Source: Mucor racemosus (taxonomy: Eukaryota > Mucoromycota > Mucoromycetes > Mucorales > Mucoraceae). Taken from it: DNA of 64,000 nt. The stretch spans positions 310,001 to 374,000 of the forward strand of contig JAPEHQ010000012.1 of NCBI GenBank assembly GCA_027405735.1, in the 5' to 3' direction. Under the pieces are notes generated by a model, which worked only from the letters and a program-made list of their open reading frames with translations, had not been told where the DNA came from and ran no database searches. A program made the translations under genes and the position numbers. Shown piece after piece: positions 44,242 to 55,453 of this stretch; within the stretch, counting starts at the first letter, position 1, and each line of letters begins with the position of its first letter.

Positions 44242-45289
44242 ATAACAATTACCATTAATTATAACTGCCAAACTGATTGATTCATACAGTATATCATATT
44301 ACTATTTCGCATTGTTGGTGGAGATTATATTATTGATATATGCATTTAGCACTGGTCGATTGAAAAGTTGGTGTATGTCTTTAGTCTTTGGTTTGATGAA
44401 TAATGCATACTTTGGTTTTCCAGTATAACTCTAGGTGTTTCTACTCCTAAAAACTGAATTTTCCAATGCAGCTGCATCTGTTGAATATTACTTGAGTTTC
44501 TATGCGTTGTAGATGATGTTATACTAATTCCCATTCTGGCAAAAATTGTTTCACAATCACTAATATTCAATTTTATGTTATACAGCTTAATATTAATTTA
44601 CTAACATTGAGTTTTGTTTATATCGCCATCATAATTTGGCATTTTTTTTAGATGATTTCTACTACTAATTTCTAGAAAGCTCTATTATCATTTCCAAAAA
44701 AAAACACACCTTAATTTGCTGCATTTCCCAAATAGTGAAAAACTGAAAAATACATGTTCACATGTATGGGGATTAAAACTGTAAACCAAAGGAGAGTGAC
44801 AAGCTTGACGGGTAGCGCATGCACTACAAATTGAGTGCGACACACATGTTTGTGAGTTCAAACCCGCCAAAGGGGAAGCCCTTTGGTATTAGGATATGAA
44901 TTTCGAAAGAGAATCTCCGATGACCTTGCTTCTCATCAAACATGATCCTCCTTTTTTCCTTAATTAGTGGGGTTTGCATATGTCTAGCAAATTTCTTTCT
45001 TTTTTGTTAATGCATATGATATGTATACTAGTAAATTTGGCTGGCAAAACCCGGCTCGACGCCAATAATACCAACATCCATGGGTCATTGTACGTTCAGC
45101 CAGTTTGGGCAACAGGTTGGTTACCTGCTACTTACACCTACTAAGATCAGCAAGCCCATCATTTCTTCTCAACGAATACGAATCCAAGTGACCTCCCTTT
45201 GCAATGGCAGTTACTTCTAGCGCTGATCCACAGAATTGCAAAAGGTTTAGTCTTGTCGTATATTTTTAGGTTTGATGAATAATACTTAA
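44242..45289. other. Gene-free region
   Basis: No supported gene. At about 44800-44875 there is a tRNA-like stretch, GGTAGCGCATGC (A-box-like) followed by GTGAGTTCAAACCCG (B-box-like), but the arms do not fold as a tRNA. It may be a worn SINE or tRNA relic. Confidence 0.35.
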
Positions 45290-45716
45290 AAAAGAATACA
45301 ATTAAAAGAGAATGAGTAATGAATCAATTATTTAATTGTATAATAAAAACAAGATATCGTTTATTTAGATATAAGAGTATAGCCTTTTATATTGATATGA
45401 CCTTGAGATCCTGAGGTGTACTTTAAAGGCACTATTGAACCATTAGATCTGTTTGACAGTGACCTATGGATTGAAATGGATCAATCATAATTTAACCGTT
45501 CTTGCAGAGATTAAGAGTTGCTTTGTTTCAATACTGCACTAATTGTACTTGGACGTTGATTTGATAGCTACTTGATTGATTAACCGCTGGGGTGAAATAA
45601 TATGGTGTCATAATTGAGGTCCAAGCGTTCTTGGTAATTACTGGATTAAACTTAGTACACTAGGAATTTTTTATATCCCATATCAAGACTTTGCACTTCA
45701 ATACATGTCGTAGTCA
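45290..45716 (+). repeat. Dispersed repeat R2, copy b
   Basis: Matches 16490-16940 in order: ACAAGATATCGTTTATTTAG, TTGAGATCCTGAGGTGTA, GGCACTATTGAACCATTAGA, TTAACCGCTGGGGTGAA and CAATACATGTCGTAGTCA. Substitutions and small indels separate the copies. Confidence 0.65.
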
Positions 45717-46155
45717 ATAGATTGTAAGATGTATTGATACTGTAGAAGGTGATAAGATATGGTACTTGGGGGCATACAACATTAATATATGATTCATATT
45801 ATTGCCAGCCAATGGTCACTCTTCCAAAAAAGCCGAACAATCTCCGGAAGCGGCCATCTAATGATATTTCCAGGCTTTAAATTTATAGAAAAAATTACCG
45901 AACAGCTCGGACGCGGTTGTTTAAATATTCCAAGCAGCTATAAGATGCAGGTATCGAAATTTCATACAAAAATTAACGTTCGGCAGTATTTCTATTAATT
46001 ATTCAAAGGCTTATTTTAAGTAAAGCATAAATACAACCTACAACAACATTATTAGCCTAATAACGGATTTAACTTGAAAAGTATAAGATGATACAACCGG
46101 ATTCAAAAAAAGCCCCTAAAAACACAAATTTAAAGGATTTATATATAAAAGCACT

Positions 46156-48479
46156 ACGGCCGACCTGTGCTGCACAAAATGATTCTCTTGTGCCCAGGTG
46201 GGCTGCACACTATGGCCTGATAAGTTGTTGAACCCATTGAATAATGGCTAAAAAAATAGCAAGGTGCACATGGGCCCAACAAAAAAATGCACACGAGCAC
46301 AGCGCTAAGCCTGTATGTGCAGAATTATACACTATGAGATATGAGCATCATCGTGCCGTTCTCAAAATTCCATTGCATTTTTTACTGAATGGGTTTTTGA
46401 ATTACATTTGCTTTTATTAATTAATTAATTAATATAGATTATTATACGCAATACAATTCAACACGTTTTTGATGTAGAGCAATACATGCAAGAGCCAATA
46501 TATTTACGCTTATCATCACTTGTAAATATGTTTATAGTTATAATGTTTACAATTTACAGCAACAATGGTTTTTGCTCTGGCATAAACTTAAATAGCACTT
46601 ACTGCTTAAATCTATACAGCAAGGCAAATCTAAGGTTATAAATGTTACATTATCACTCATAAAATTTAAAAAAATTAACCTTGCAGTAAATTATGATGTT
46701 ATTTACTAAAATAAAAAAAATATAAAAATAAAAGCAGTAGAAATACAATTATAATCAGCTAAAGTTTTTATTACAAAAGATTTCTGAAGAGTTAAAATAA
46801 TTGAAAAGTATGAGGGTATTTATAGTGATTTGGAGAACTTGGATACCATCAGACTTGAATGGATATATATTTAATAATCTTCCAGTTTTGAGTACATTGT
46901 TATTGATTTGATATTTTAAGGGGTAAATTGTATAGAGCATTGACCATAAGGGATTGCATGTCAAGTGTGACAATATCGACCTTTTGGGAAATGGTTGTTT
47001 TGTTTATTTCTGTTATATCTATTTTATGTAACCTTGATTTTTAAGGGGTAGTTTTTTATATGCTTGAATTTTATTTATATTGATAGTGCAACTTCGATAT
47101 CGATGAGTAGTTGACTAAATTAATATCTTTGTTTATTATCATTATTGATTTGGATAGAATCCTGTTTTGATATATATGTCATTTGTGTAATTGATTGCGC
47201 CGTGATCAAGGGTGCTATCATCTACACGACATGTATGGTTCAAAAAGGGTATTTCATATTTTTAGCATGCGTTTGTTATTGTGTTAAATTGAAGCGTTTG
47301 TTTATTATCGTTGTTCACATTTCAAGTGGCATCATATTTTATGAGCGACACTTGGAATTTAGGTTGTTTTATTTTTATCAGGCGTTTTTAGTATGTAATT
47401 CCACTGCAAACCTTATTTAAACTGGTTATTTTAGTTTACGATTGTCAGCTGTAAAAAGATTTGTTTTCAGGTATAGCTACGATCAAAACTATAATTATTA
47501 GACAAGATATTAAATTATTCTTTTTTTTGTTTCTATATCATTTGAAATTGTATCACTTTTCTGGAACATTTCGTGGGTTGATAGCCAGTTCTAGCTTTTT
47601 ATTGAGTAGTTTTAAGTATCATTGCCTTCGATTTGATCTGGTAAGTGGTAATCCAGAAATACGTCTAACAATACAGTAGTAAATGTTGTATTTGCATATA
47701 TAAATGTACCTTAAATCGTAGTTTAAATATGACAATAAACTGTGCCTTAACATATTTAGCATATAGTATGTGTCATATAAACACTGTTCTAGACAGGTGT
47801 GTAAGCAATCCTTAAATCAAATATAAATAGCAGTAGACATTCACCCTTCATTTGATTTCCCCATCTCGTTTTTTATATTTAATAAAGATTGACCAATTCT
47901 CACGTACTTATCTTTCTTTATTACATATATTTACAACAGTAAATAACGATATTTGATCTTACAGTAGAATGCGGTTAAATGAAAATATCAGTCTCTACTA
48001 ATATAACGACTGCTACCTATGTTAAAAACATTAGTCTCTTATATTAGCATACGTATTCAGATAAAAGAAAAGAATACCAGCTTGTTAGTCTGATATGCCT
48101 TATCAAATGGTAAATATATCCTTAGAATATGAAAACAAAAAGAGAGAAACAACACACGTAGAAAAGCATTTTTAAGGCTTCACATTATTTAGCGCATTTA
48201 AAACCCTGCTAAATTGCACATTTCAGCCAATGTAAAAGCAACATTACAGCGCCTGAACTATAAACTAAACAAAATAGGCAATATCTTTTAACATAGAAAC
48301 ATACATTTTTCTACCAGAAAAACCGTCGGTCATATCATACATTCATTAAAAAAGTGCAAAAGCGAGCCCGTAGAGCGACACCGTAATTAAGCATAGCAAG
48401 ATTGAACGGCTAAGTCTCTTATACTATAGTATATCTAAGCTTTAAATAAAAAAGCGTTTCTTTTTTTAACTTTTATCAC
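46156..48479 (+). mobile_element. Left arm of a second long-armed element, joined to unit U
   Basis: Starts ACTACGGCCGACCTGTGCTG, like the left end at 16943. It follows the same order of blocks: GCACATGGGC, CAAGAGCCAATATATTTACG, ATGGTTTTTGCTC, then GGAACATTTCGTGGGTTGAT, GGTTAAATGAAAATATCAG and CCAGAAAAACCGTC. It is interrupted by an LTR2 copy at 47684-47938 and runs directly into repeat U at 48480, as the first copy does at 18345. I did not find an inverted right arm inside the window. Confidence 0.6.
47684..47938 (+). mobile_element. Solo LTR, family LTR2, copy 2 (internally deleted)
   Basis: 255 bp with the same TGTTG..CAACA ends as the copy at 18939. It is flanked by the 5-bp duplication GTAAA (47679-47683 and 47939-47943). 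Removing the LTR and one GTAAA restores ACAGTAGTAAATAACGATAT, which corresponds to ACAGTAGCAAATAATGATAT near 17812 in the related arm. About 185 bp are missing relative to copy 1 between two AACACTGT words, consistent with a deletion between short repeats. Confidence 0.88.
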
Positions 48480-49626
48480 ATTTAACCATGTGCAGTCTAA
48501 AAATTCAGTTTTTTGTAGCGGACATTTTCGGGGCTCATTTTATCCTTATCAACACTCATGATTTTGATCAAAAAACAGAAAAATCAAATTTTGATACCAA
48601 AATCAACGTTTAAATATACTATATTGTGAGAGAAAATTGTAGCCATAACTAATACACATTTTATAAAAGCTTAATATTAAATGTTAAGTAATGAAACTTA
48701 GCATTTTTGGCCCAAAAACGGAATTTCGATTAAAGGATTTTCATATAATATTTTGCAATAAAAATTTTTGTCGTTTTTTATCGAGCAAATACAGCGTTAA
48801 ATTTTGCATATGTGTATATTTTTTATTTTTATAATTTGTAGTATAATTAACTCTAGATTTGCAAAATCAGAAAAAAAAATTTGAAAAATGTCAAAATTGA
48901 TGATCTGGACAAGAATAATTTTCGAAATTAATATTCCGCTTATAAGCTTTGTAAGTCTTAAAAATAAGAGATTTATAATATTTGAGAACTTTTCCAAGAA
49001 TTTACGATGCTGTACCCACTTAATTCAAGCTTATTACTGTAAATCTTTATACAACATGTTAAGATTGTGTGGTATTTTATTTGATAATAGTATAGCCTTA
49101 CTTTATAATTACTGCATTAGATGTGATTTACATTGAGTTTTAGTATTATCTCTCCAATATCATAAACATAAACATTTTCATCACTGGAATCTATTGCCGC
49201 CTTGTTACCCTCTTTGTCCCAAGCCAATTTATTCAATGCTTTATCAGAACCAACTTAAGTAACGTACAAATGGTTCCTCGGTATTTGCATTCAAATCCCA
49301 TAAATTAAATTGACTAGTTCCATTTACAGTAGTAGTATCAACCAGATCATCAGCCTATCTTATGATAAATGTCAATCTAAAATCAGAAACATCCCATTAT
49401 TGGCATTGTTATAAGCTATGAAAAGCCTGATAATTTTTAATAATACAGCAATTAAATAAAAAACAAGATGATACTAAAATCATATGGTGAGTAATTTAAC
49501 ATCTAAGTAAGTTTAATAAAGTATGCTTTTAAACCCTTTTAAAAATCCTGAGGCAAATGCAACATCTTGGTCCTGTAATTTCTATCCATCAAAATGTTGC
49601 GATTTCCACTACACAATGAATGCACC
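48480..49626 (+). repeat. Repeat unit U, copy b (identical tract)
   Basis: The same 1,147 bp as 42184-43330 at a fixed offset of 6,296, including two short open frames that are not credible genes because the third copy at 18345 breaks them. It follows the long-arm sequence directly and continues into older, diverged sequence to about 50600. Confidence 0.88.
49137..49354 (-). pseudogene. Dynein intermediate chain C-terminal fragment, copy b
   Basis: Same sequence as 42841-43058, with the same frameshift and stops between NLWDLNANTEEPFVR and KALNKLAWDKEGNKAA. It is part of the duplicated tract, not a second independent capture. Confidence 0.65.
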
Positions 49627-50280
49627 ACCTTTTATCAATCAGAACCTCGATGTACATTGAGTATCAGGTTTTTACCAGTTGTATTTTCTCTAATTTATTA
49701 ATATTTAGCCATATTAAACGATGATTTGTAGCATTGCCAAAAAAAAAAGAATGAATACTTCAAGTATTTTCTGCATATCAAATTATGTGATTTAATAGCA
49801 ATGATTGCCTTAACTATGCTTTTTGAACCTATTGATGCTAATCAGAATAATTACTGCTTTCATTCAAAAGTAAGCTTTGCTTTATAAATTTACATTCACC
49901 CATTCAATAAATGACATTCCATTTATTATCCGTTAAATCAAACAACTCACTTCTAAAAAATAATCAATATCCTGAAACACATTTATCACTTTTTGGTAAT
50001 AGATCCTAAAGCATATTCGTTTAATTGTATTAACGGTAACATAGAATTATTTCTTTAGCTCCTTTCTCATAACGTCGAACTGTTCTACAAGCTCAAAATA
50101 GCTAGTTGAAAACATTCGGGTGATGTTGGTTTGGAAAGAAATATATTATTAGATAAGGAAAGTATATGATGTGCGTGGGACTCTCAATCGACAATCCGGT
50201 ATGATCTGCGCTATTAATTGAAAAATCGATATAAAACTTTGAACTTTTTTTGATTAACTGAGATTCTCGTAACATTGCAA

Positions 50281-50438
50281 TCACCTAGTTAGATTATTCG
50301 CATTGACATTTAAATGTCCTTCAATAACGTAAACAGGATCTTTTTTATCCTCTTTGGTATATAGCTTGGTAATCGGCGATACGACTAATGCTGTTGTTTT
50401 ACCAAAACTAATACGAATTGGACAAGAGTAAACAGTCG
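50281..50438 (-). pseudogene. Short coding remnant, unknown family
   Basis: On the minus strand 52 codons read open: TVYSCPIRISFGKTTALVVS, PITKLYTKEDKKDPVYVIEG and HLNVNANNLTR, then a stop. Further protein-like text follows in other phases (FYIDFSINSADHTGLSIESP). The composition suggests a host gene piece carried in the repeat, next to the dynein fragment. I do not recognise the source gene. Confidence 0.4.
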
Positions 50439-50754
50439 GTGAGGTTTTATTCAATGATGTAGAGAATGAGATAATTATATATAAGGGAAATTATTAGGTG
50501 ATAAAACAACTATTAATGGTGTAACGTAAACAATATTCTGATAATAATAGGACTACTGTAGCGTTATACATAGTATATAGATTCTGATGTAACAGCTGTT
50601 TTCATTGTGGGTTGAATAAAAAAGCTTCAGTTTCATTTTCCTAAAGAATAATACATTAGCGTTTGTGTCAACGTATTTTGATAGACATTATTAACACTTT
50701 CCACTATCTTTCTCTTTTTATTTCGTATATTTTTAGGTTTTATAAATGATACTG

Positions 50755-50895
50755 TACTTAAAAAAGAATACAATTAAAAGAGAATTAATAATCAGCCAGT
50801 CCTTTAACTGTATAATAGTTAACACAAGATATCGTTTATTTAGATATACAAGTATGGCCTTTTATATTGATTTGACATTGAGATCCTGAGATGTA
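50755..50895 (+). repeat. Dispersed repeat R2, copy c (short)
   Basis: Contains AAAAAAGAATACAATTAAAA, CAAGATATCGTTTATTTAGA and TTGACATTGAGATCCTGAGA in the same order as the copies at 16490 and 45290, and stops after GATGTAACATAG. Confidence 0.6.
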
Positions 50896-51289
50896 ACATA
50901 GAGCATGACATTTCTAAATATATACAAAGAGTTGGGAAACCGCTGAGGTAGTATTTAGTTTACATACATCAAATTCAATTTTGAGGTTTCGAATGTCCTT
51001 TTTATGTTTTTAATAGCGTTAGCAAAACATCCGAAAGTAAGTAATATCCTGAAAAAAGCATAATTCCAGCTAGCCCAAGCGCTTGGTTCCCTCGTACTGC
51101 TGATTGCGATTACTACTTGAGCAGAATTACATCATCAAATATTTAAAGGTCTACCTTCCCTCTATGGTCATTGATACCTGTCTGAAAATAAAAGGGTTAA
51201 CACCAGAATATAAATGAACTGACCTATCGTTGGCCAAAAATTATCCTAAAATTAATTGTATAAATTAGGCACCAAAATTGAAGTACTGT

Positions 51290-52165
51290 GTATATATCAA
51301 TTTTTTGAATTCACAAGAAAGACCCAAGTGAAAGCTATTCTGAAGTTTTTGTTTCAACCAAAAATCAATCTTTTTCGTTGAGATTATCAAATCACTGGTT
51401 CATATTAAAGCTTTATACCTATAATAACGGGGGTTCGAAAATGATTTGAAAAAAATGATCGAAAATGCTTAAAAAAACAAAAATGCTTAAATGCACATAA
51501 ACTGCAAATTAAGCAGGCCTACCGTATTAAATAGTTTCTGTACAGTTTTGAAATCTGCATCTACCTAAACAAAATTCAGATAAATGTTCAACATTAAAGT
51601 TTGCTTAAAATGCAATTGAAACTTTGAAGGTTTTTTGAAGACACACATCACTTTTTATAAAAATATTTTATATGTAATTATTTAAAATAATACGCAGCAA
51701 ACGTATCTATCGATCGAGCTATTATTAAAGCCTCTAATTGCATTTGTCGTAGAGAAAACAAGATTTTTGTTAATTTTTTTTCAAATTCAGAATTTGGGAT
51801 GAGGGTATACAGGGGGAAAATTGAAGCTAGAGGTGAAGGTATTCCTTTGATCGCATTTTTGAGGATATCTCCACGAAAAATCAATATCCTGAAAAAAACT
51901 AAATTGGGTATGAGAGAGCTCAACGAGCTTAATGACATGAATGTAAAAAAAATGTTGTTCAATTTAATCAATATTTTGAAACCTACTATAGAAATGCCAA
52001 AAAAAATGAAAAAAATAAGCGTGCTCAGAAATCTTTTCATATTGAAATATGTTATAGGATACTTCAAAAGAAATAAGTTTCATTATTGAAAGGTGTTAGT
52101 GTAGCTTAATTTTTTACAGAGATATGAAGGCTTAAAGTTTTGACATTTAAGCGATAAAAACTCAA
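51290..52165 (+). repeat. Dispersed repeat R1, copy d
   Basis: Complementary in direction to copies b and c. It contains GGGATGAGGGTATAC, GATATCTCCACGAAAAATCA, AAACTAAATTGGGT and GAGAGAGCTCAACGAG. The open frame 51799-52089 (96 codons) starts MRVYRGKIEARGEG and contains SPRKINILKKTKLG and RELNELN, as in the other copies. No inserted element. Confidence 0.8.
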
Positions 52166-52467
52166 AGTCAAGTTTTCAAAGGATTTATTCTATTTCATAG
52201 GAAATAGTAATTTATTATGGTTAAATTATTTATTTGTTCAAGACATTTCTAGTACCCATATTTATTTTTTATTTTGTCATTTATTGTTTGAAAAATAGTA
52301 CAAGTAAGCATCAAAAGTTGACCCTGCTTATTTTATTAAGTTCCAGAGTGAGCTTCTAACAAAAAAGTCACCATTATTGTGGTTAAACAGTTGGCGTGTC
52401 AAGTAATATTGAAATAAAGCTCATTCTTTCTTGAAATAAGTAATTGTACATATAACATATACACATA

Positions 52468-52954
52468 ATGAATGATAACAAGTGGGAAACATATAGCGAA
52501 GGTATATATATATATAAATTGCTATCATAGAATAAATGAAAACTAATTGTATTGTATTTAAATAGAAATGGAAGATGAAGACTTAATTATGGAAGAAGAT
52601 GAAGAAGAGGACGAAGAGGAAGGAAACAACACTGTATACCCAGAAGATTACGGAAAAGCCAGTGGTAGCAGCAGCAGTAGTAACGTAACTTCACCAAGGT
52701 TTACAATGTCTTCCCAAGGAGACTTTTCACGCTTTGATATGAATGCAGGCGCTTCGCCTCTCCATGGTTGGAACGATGCTATTGACGAAAAGGGAGAATC
52801 AGTAGCACTTTTAATGCATTTGGAAAAAACAGTAGTTCATCAAGATTTCTTTAATAGTAAGTAAGCGTTTTGATACATATAAATTCTTGATAAAATTAAT
52901 CACATTTATAAAATAGATTTCAGTGATGATTTTGATCAAGATGATTTAGCATAA
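52468..52954 (+). CDS. COP9 signalosome subunit 9 homologue (COPS9/CSNAP-like)
   Basis: Exons 52468-52501, 52566-52856 and 52917-52954 give 120 aa. An N-terminal half rich in Glu/Asp (EEDEEEDEEEG) and a Ser-rich linker lead to SVALLMHLEKTVVHQDFFNN and the acidic end FSDDFDQDDLA. The end matches the short human COPS9 pattern LLMxL..(K)xVHxDFFNxFxDxFDxDD, the acidic tail that binds the CSN3/5/6 region and tunes cullin deneddylation. The human protein is 57 aa, so this one has a long acidic N-terminal extension. The final 11-codon exon completes the motif and supports the splicing. Convergent with the glycyl-tRNA synthetase. Confidence 0.72.
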
Positions 52955-52997
52955 GAATAAACAAAATTATCTTTATTTACAAATTGAATATAATGCT

Positions 52998-54722
52998 TTA
53001 ATCTAATAAATCATCTGCTTCACCTTCCATTAATCTATCACCAATAACTTGATGAACCTTTTTCCAATGAACTCTTTCTTGATTACCAGTATCTCGATCA
53101 CGAATTGTTACAGTATCATCTTCTAAACTTTGATAATCAACAGTGACACACCAAGGAGTACCAATTTCATCATGACGATAATACCTTTTGCCAATCTTTA
53201 ACTTTTGAGATTCAACTACTGTGAATAATCCTTTGCGTCTCAATGATTTTGCAACCTTTTGAGTGAGTGCACTGAATTCAGATTTACCAGTTAATGGCAT
53301 AATAGCACATTTAATCGGGGCTAATCGAGGATCTAATTTGAGTACGTTACGAGGTGGCTTTCCTTTACCATCTTCTACTTGATGGAATGCATCACATAAA
53401 TAGGCCAGCATGGCACGATTTAAACCACAAGAACTTTCAACTACATGAGGAACGTATCTTGCTGGTGATTCTGTAGGTATTAAATCAGCTTCTCCTTCAC
53501 CTGATTCCTTGACAGCATCTGAGAAAACGGGTGGAGTATCTTCCACAATTTCAAAATTAGCACCTGTATTTTTAATGTGTTGTGTTAAATCGTAATTTCC
53601 TCTATGTGCTACACCTTCAACCTCTCCCCAACCCCATGGGTAAAGATATTCAACATCAGTACAACCAGTTGCATAATGTGCCATTTCATCTGATGCATGA
53701 TCTCTCTGTCTAAAGTTTTCTGGATGACAAGCATGCTCCAACCACCAATCGTATCTTTCCTTGCGCCAGTATTTGAAATAATGCTTGGATTCCCATGGAG
53801 CTACAAAGTATTCGAGTTCTAATTGTTCAAATTCAGGAGTTCTAAAAATGCCATGTTCTAAACGAATTTCATTTCTGAATGATTTGCCTACTTGAGCAAT
53901 GCCAAATGGAGGTTTTGTCTTCATTGTGCGAACTACTTGCTCAAAATTGACAAAAACGCCTTGTGCTGTTTCAGGTCTAAGATAAACTGTACTAGGTTTA
54001 AGTACATCATCGACAGCCTCTCGAATAATAGGCTTTGAATCATTGGGATGATCTATAGTTGTTTGGATGACACGATCAATTGGATCAATGGGGTCCAAGA
54101 AAGTCTTGAACATTAAATTGAAAGGTCGACTATCTGTCAAAAAGGGAGAATTGGTATTAGGTTCTACATAACCATGATAGGCCAATTCCAATGGTTTTTG
54201 GTCTTGATCCAACATTTCAAAAATAATCTTTCCATTTTGTCCTCTTTGATCAGGTTGATTGACATTTGAAGTGTGCAATAAGATACGTCTCCCTTCTACA
54301 GTGATTTTTACGTTAGGAGCGAATTGTTCTTGAATTGATTTCTTCCATGCAAGAGCAGTGTCTTTGTCGGGCGCTGTAATAGGTATATGCCCATTTTTAT
54401 CAGTGGTCAATGCAGGTGCTTTATCGGGTCTAAATCTCTCTTTTGTTAATGTACAATCAACCAGTAAATCAGTAAATTCATCAACATGTCCAGATGCTTT
54501 TAATACAGGATGAGGTGTCAAAATACTTGTATCTAAACCAACAACATCATCCCGATAATATACATGTCGACGCCACCAAGAATTCAAGATGTTTTTCTTT
54601 AATTCAACACCCAATGGTCCATAATCATAAGCACCTCTTAAACCACCATAAATTTCGGCTGATTGATATAAAAACCCTCGGCGTCTACATAGATCGAGTA
54701 ATGAACGAAACTTTTGTGCCAT
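52998..54722 (-). CDS. Glycyl-tRNA synthetase, bacterial alpha2-like type
   Basis: Intronless, 574 aa. Class II synthetase that charges tRNA-Gly. It shows SAEIYGGLRGAYDYGPLGVE, RDDVVGLDTSIL, KASGHVDEFTD, YLRPETAQGVFVNFEQV (motif 2 region), GIFRTPEFEQLELEYF and a C-terminal anticodon-binding domain ending in EADDLLD. SWWRRHVYYRDDVVGLD, RTPEFEQLELEYF and NFRQRDHASDEMAHY look like bacterial alpha2 enzymes rather than the usual eukaryotic GRS1. The absence of introns among intron-rich neighbours fits transfer or an organellar origin. No clear targeting peptide is seen from the chosen ATG. It is divergent from the Som1-like gene. Confidence 0.9.
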   Translation of the reverse strand: MAQKFRSLLDLCRRRGFLYQSAEIYGGLRGAYDYGPLGVELKKNILNSWWRRHVYYRDDVVGLDTSILTPHPVLKASGHVDEFTDLLVDCTLTKERFRPDKAPALTTDKNGHIPITAPDKDTALAWKKSIQEQFAPNVKITVEGRRILLHTSNVNQPDQRGQNGKIIFEMLDQDQKPLELAYHGYVEPNTNSPFLTDSRPFNLMFKTFLDPIDPIDRVIQTTIDHPNDSKPIIREAVDDVLKPSTVYLRPETAQGVFVNFEQVVRTMKTKPPFGIAQVGKSFRNEIRLEHGIFRTPEFEQLELEYFVAPWESKHYFKYWRKERYDWWLEHACHPENFRQRDHASDEMAHYATGCTDVEYLYPWGWGEVEGVAHRGNYDLTQHIKNTGANFEIVEDTPPVFSDAVKESGEGEADLIPTESPARYVPHVVESSCGLNRAMLAYLCDAFHQVEDGKGKPPRNVLKLDPRLAPIKCAIMPLTGKSEFSALTQKVAKSLRRKGLFTVVESQKLKIGKRYYRHDEIGTPWCVTVDYQSLEDDTVTIRDRDTGNQERVHWKKVHQVIGDRLMEGEADDLLD

Positions 54723-54899
54723 TTGGTGTAAATGTTGAAAATAGAAAGAAAATCAACCCCGGGCAAAGGCTCAGATAATAAGGGGATGGAAGGGGTGTCA
54801 ATTCGAGGTTTTTGCACAATAATGTATTCATAAAGTCACATAAAAGGGTCTCTCTAAACCCTTTCACCCTTTTTATATATAAATAATACACAATCCATA
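54723..54899. promoter_or_regulatory. Bidirectional promoter region, 177 bp
   Basis: Lies between the start codons of the glycyl-tRNA synthetase (left) and the Som1-like gene (right). It includes a pyrimidine-rich run near 54850-54880 (GTCTCTCTAAACCCTTTCAC) followed by TTTTATATATAAATAA. Both genes must be driven from here. No specific factor site is assigned. Confidence 0.5.
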
Positions 54900-55264
54900 A
54901 TGACAGACAATAGTGATAAGTCTCGTGTACCAGAAAACTGTAGATTATATGAAATGGTTCAATACCAATGTGAGGCTACTAGACATAATATAGAATGTAG
55001 CCCTTATGTGCGGCTATTCTTGAGGTAGCATTTCATAGATAATTCATATTGGTTTACCATAATAACCGAAATTGATAGATGTAAAGGTTTGCCTACAGTC
55101 GAAGTAACGCCTGAATATGATCAATATGGTGATCCTATATCAAGGTTTGAGTCCTTTTTTATTTTACTGATAAATTGGCAAATACTAAATATAAACACAA
55201 TAGAACACAACCAACAAAAGCTTCGCCGATAAAAGGAGAAGAAATTCCATCAACTGAAAATTAA
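54900..55264 (+). CDS. Som1-like mitochondrial inner membrane peptidase subunit
   Basis: Exons 54900-55024, 55079-55144 and 55204-55264 give 83 aa, all joins in frame. The protein reads CRLYEMVQYQCE, IECSPYVRLFLRCKGLPTVE and VTPEYDQYGDPISR. The cysteine spacing (four Cys), LxEMVQYxC and P(Y/V)VRLFxRC agree with the fungal Som1 family, a small subunit needed by the mitochondrial inner membrane peptidase (Imp1/Imp2). No membrane span is visible, consistent with an intermembrane-space protein. The gene is only visible after splicing two ~55-nt introns. Another small Cys-rich mitochondrial protein is the main alternative. Confidence 0.65.
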
Positions 55265-55453
55265 GCATTTTATATATATACCATTTTTACTTTTTCCACT
55301 ACCACTCCTTTTTAATTTGTACAGTTTATACTATGATATATTAAAATAAAAATAAGTTTTTTTTAATTAATCATACTTGAATAGCATGAATATAAAAAGA
55401 GAACATTTGCAATGCTTCATTGAGCCATACTTTTTTTCTTTATACATTTTAAA

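Noticed and set aside
44790..44880. tRNA-like A-box and B-box words
   Set aside because: The T-arm and acceptor stem do not pair, so this is not a functional tRNA. At most a SINE or tRNA relic.
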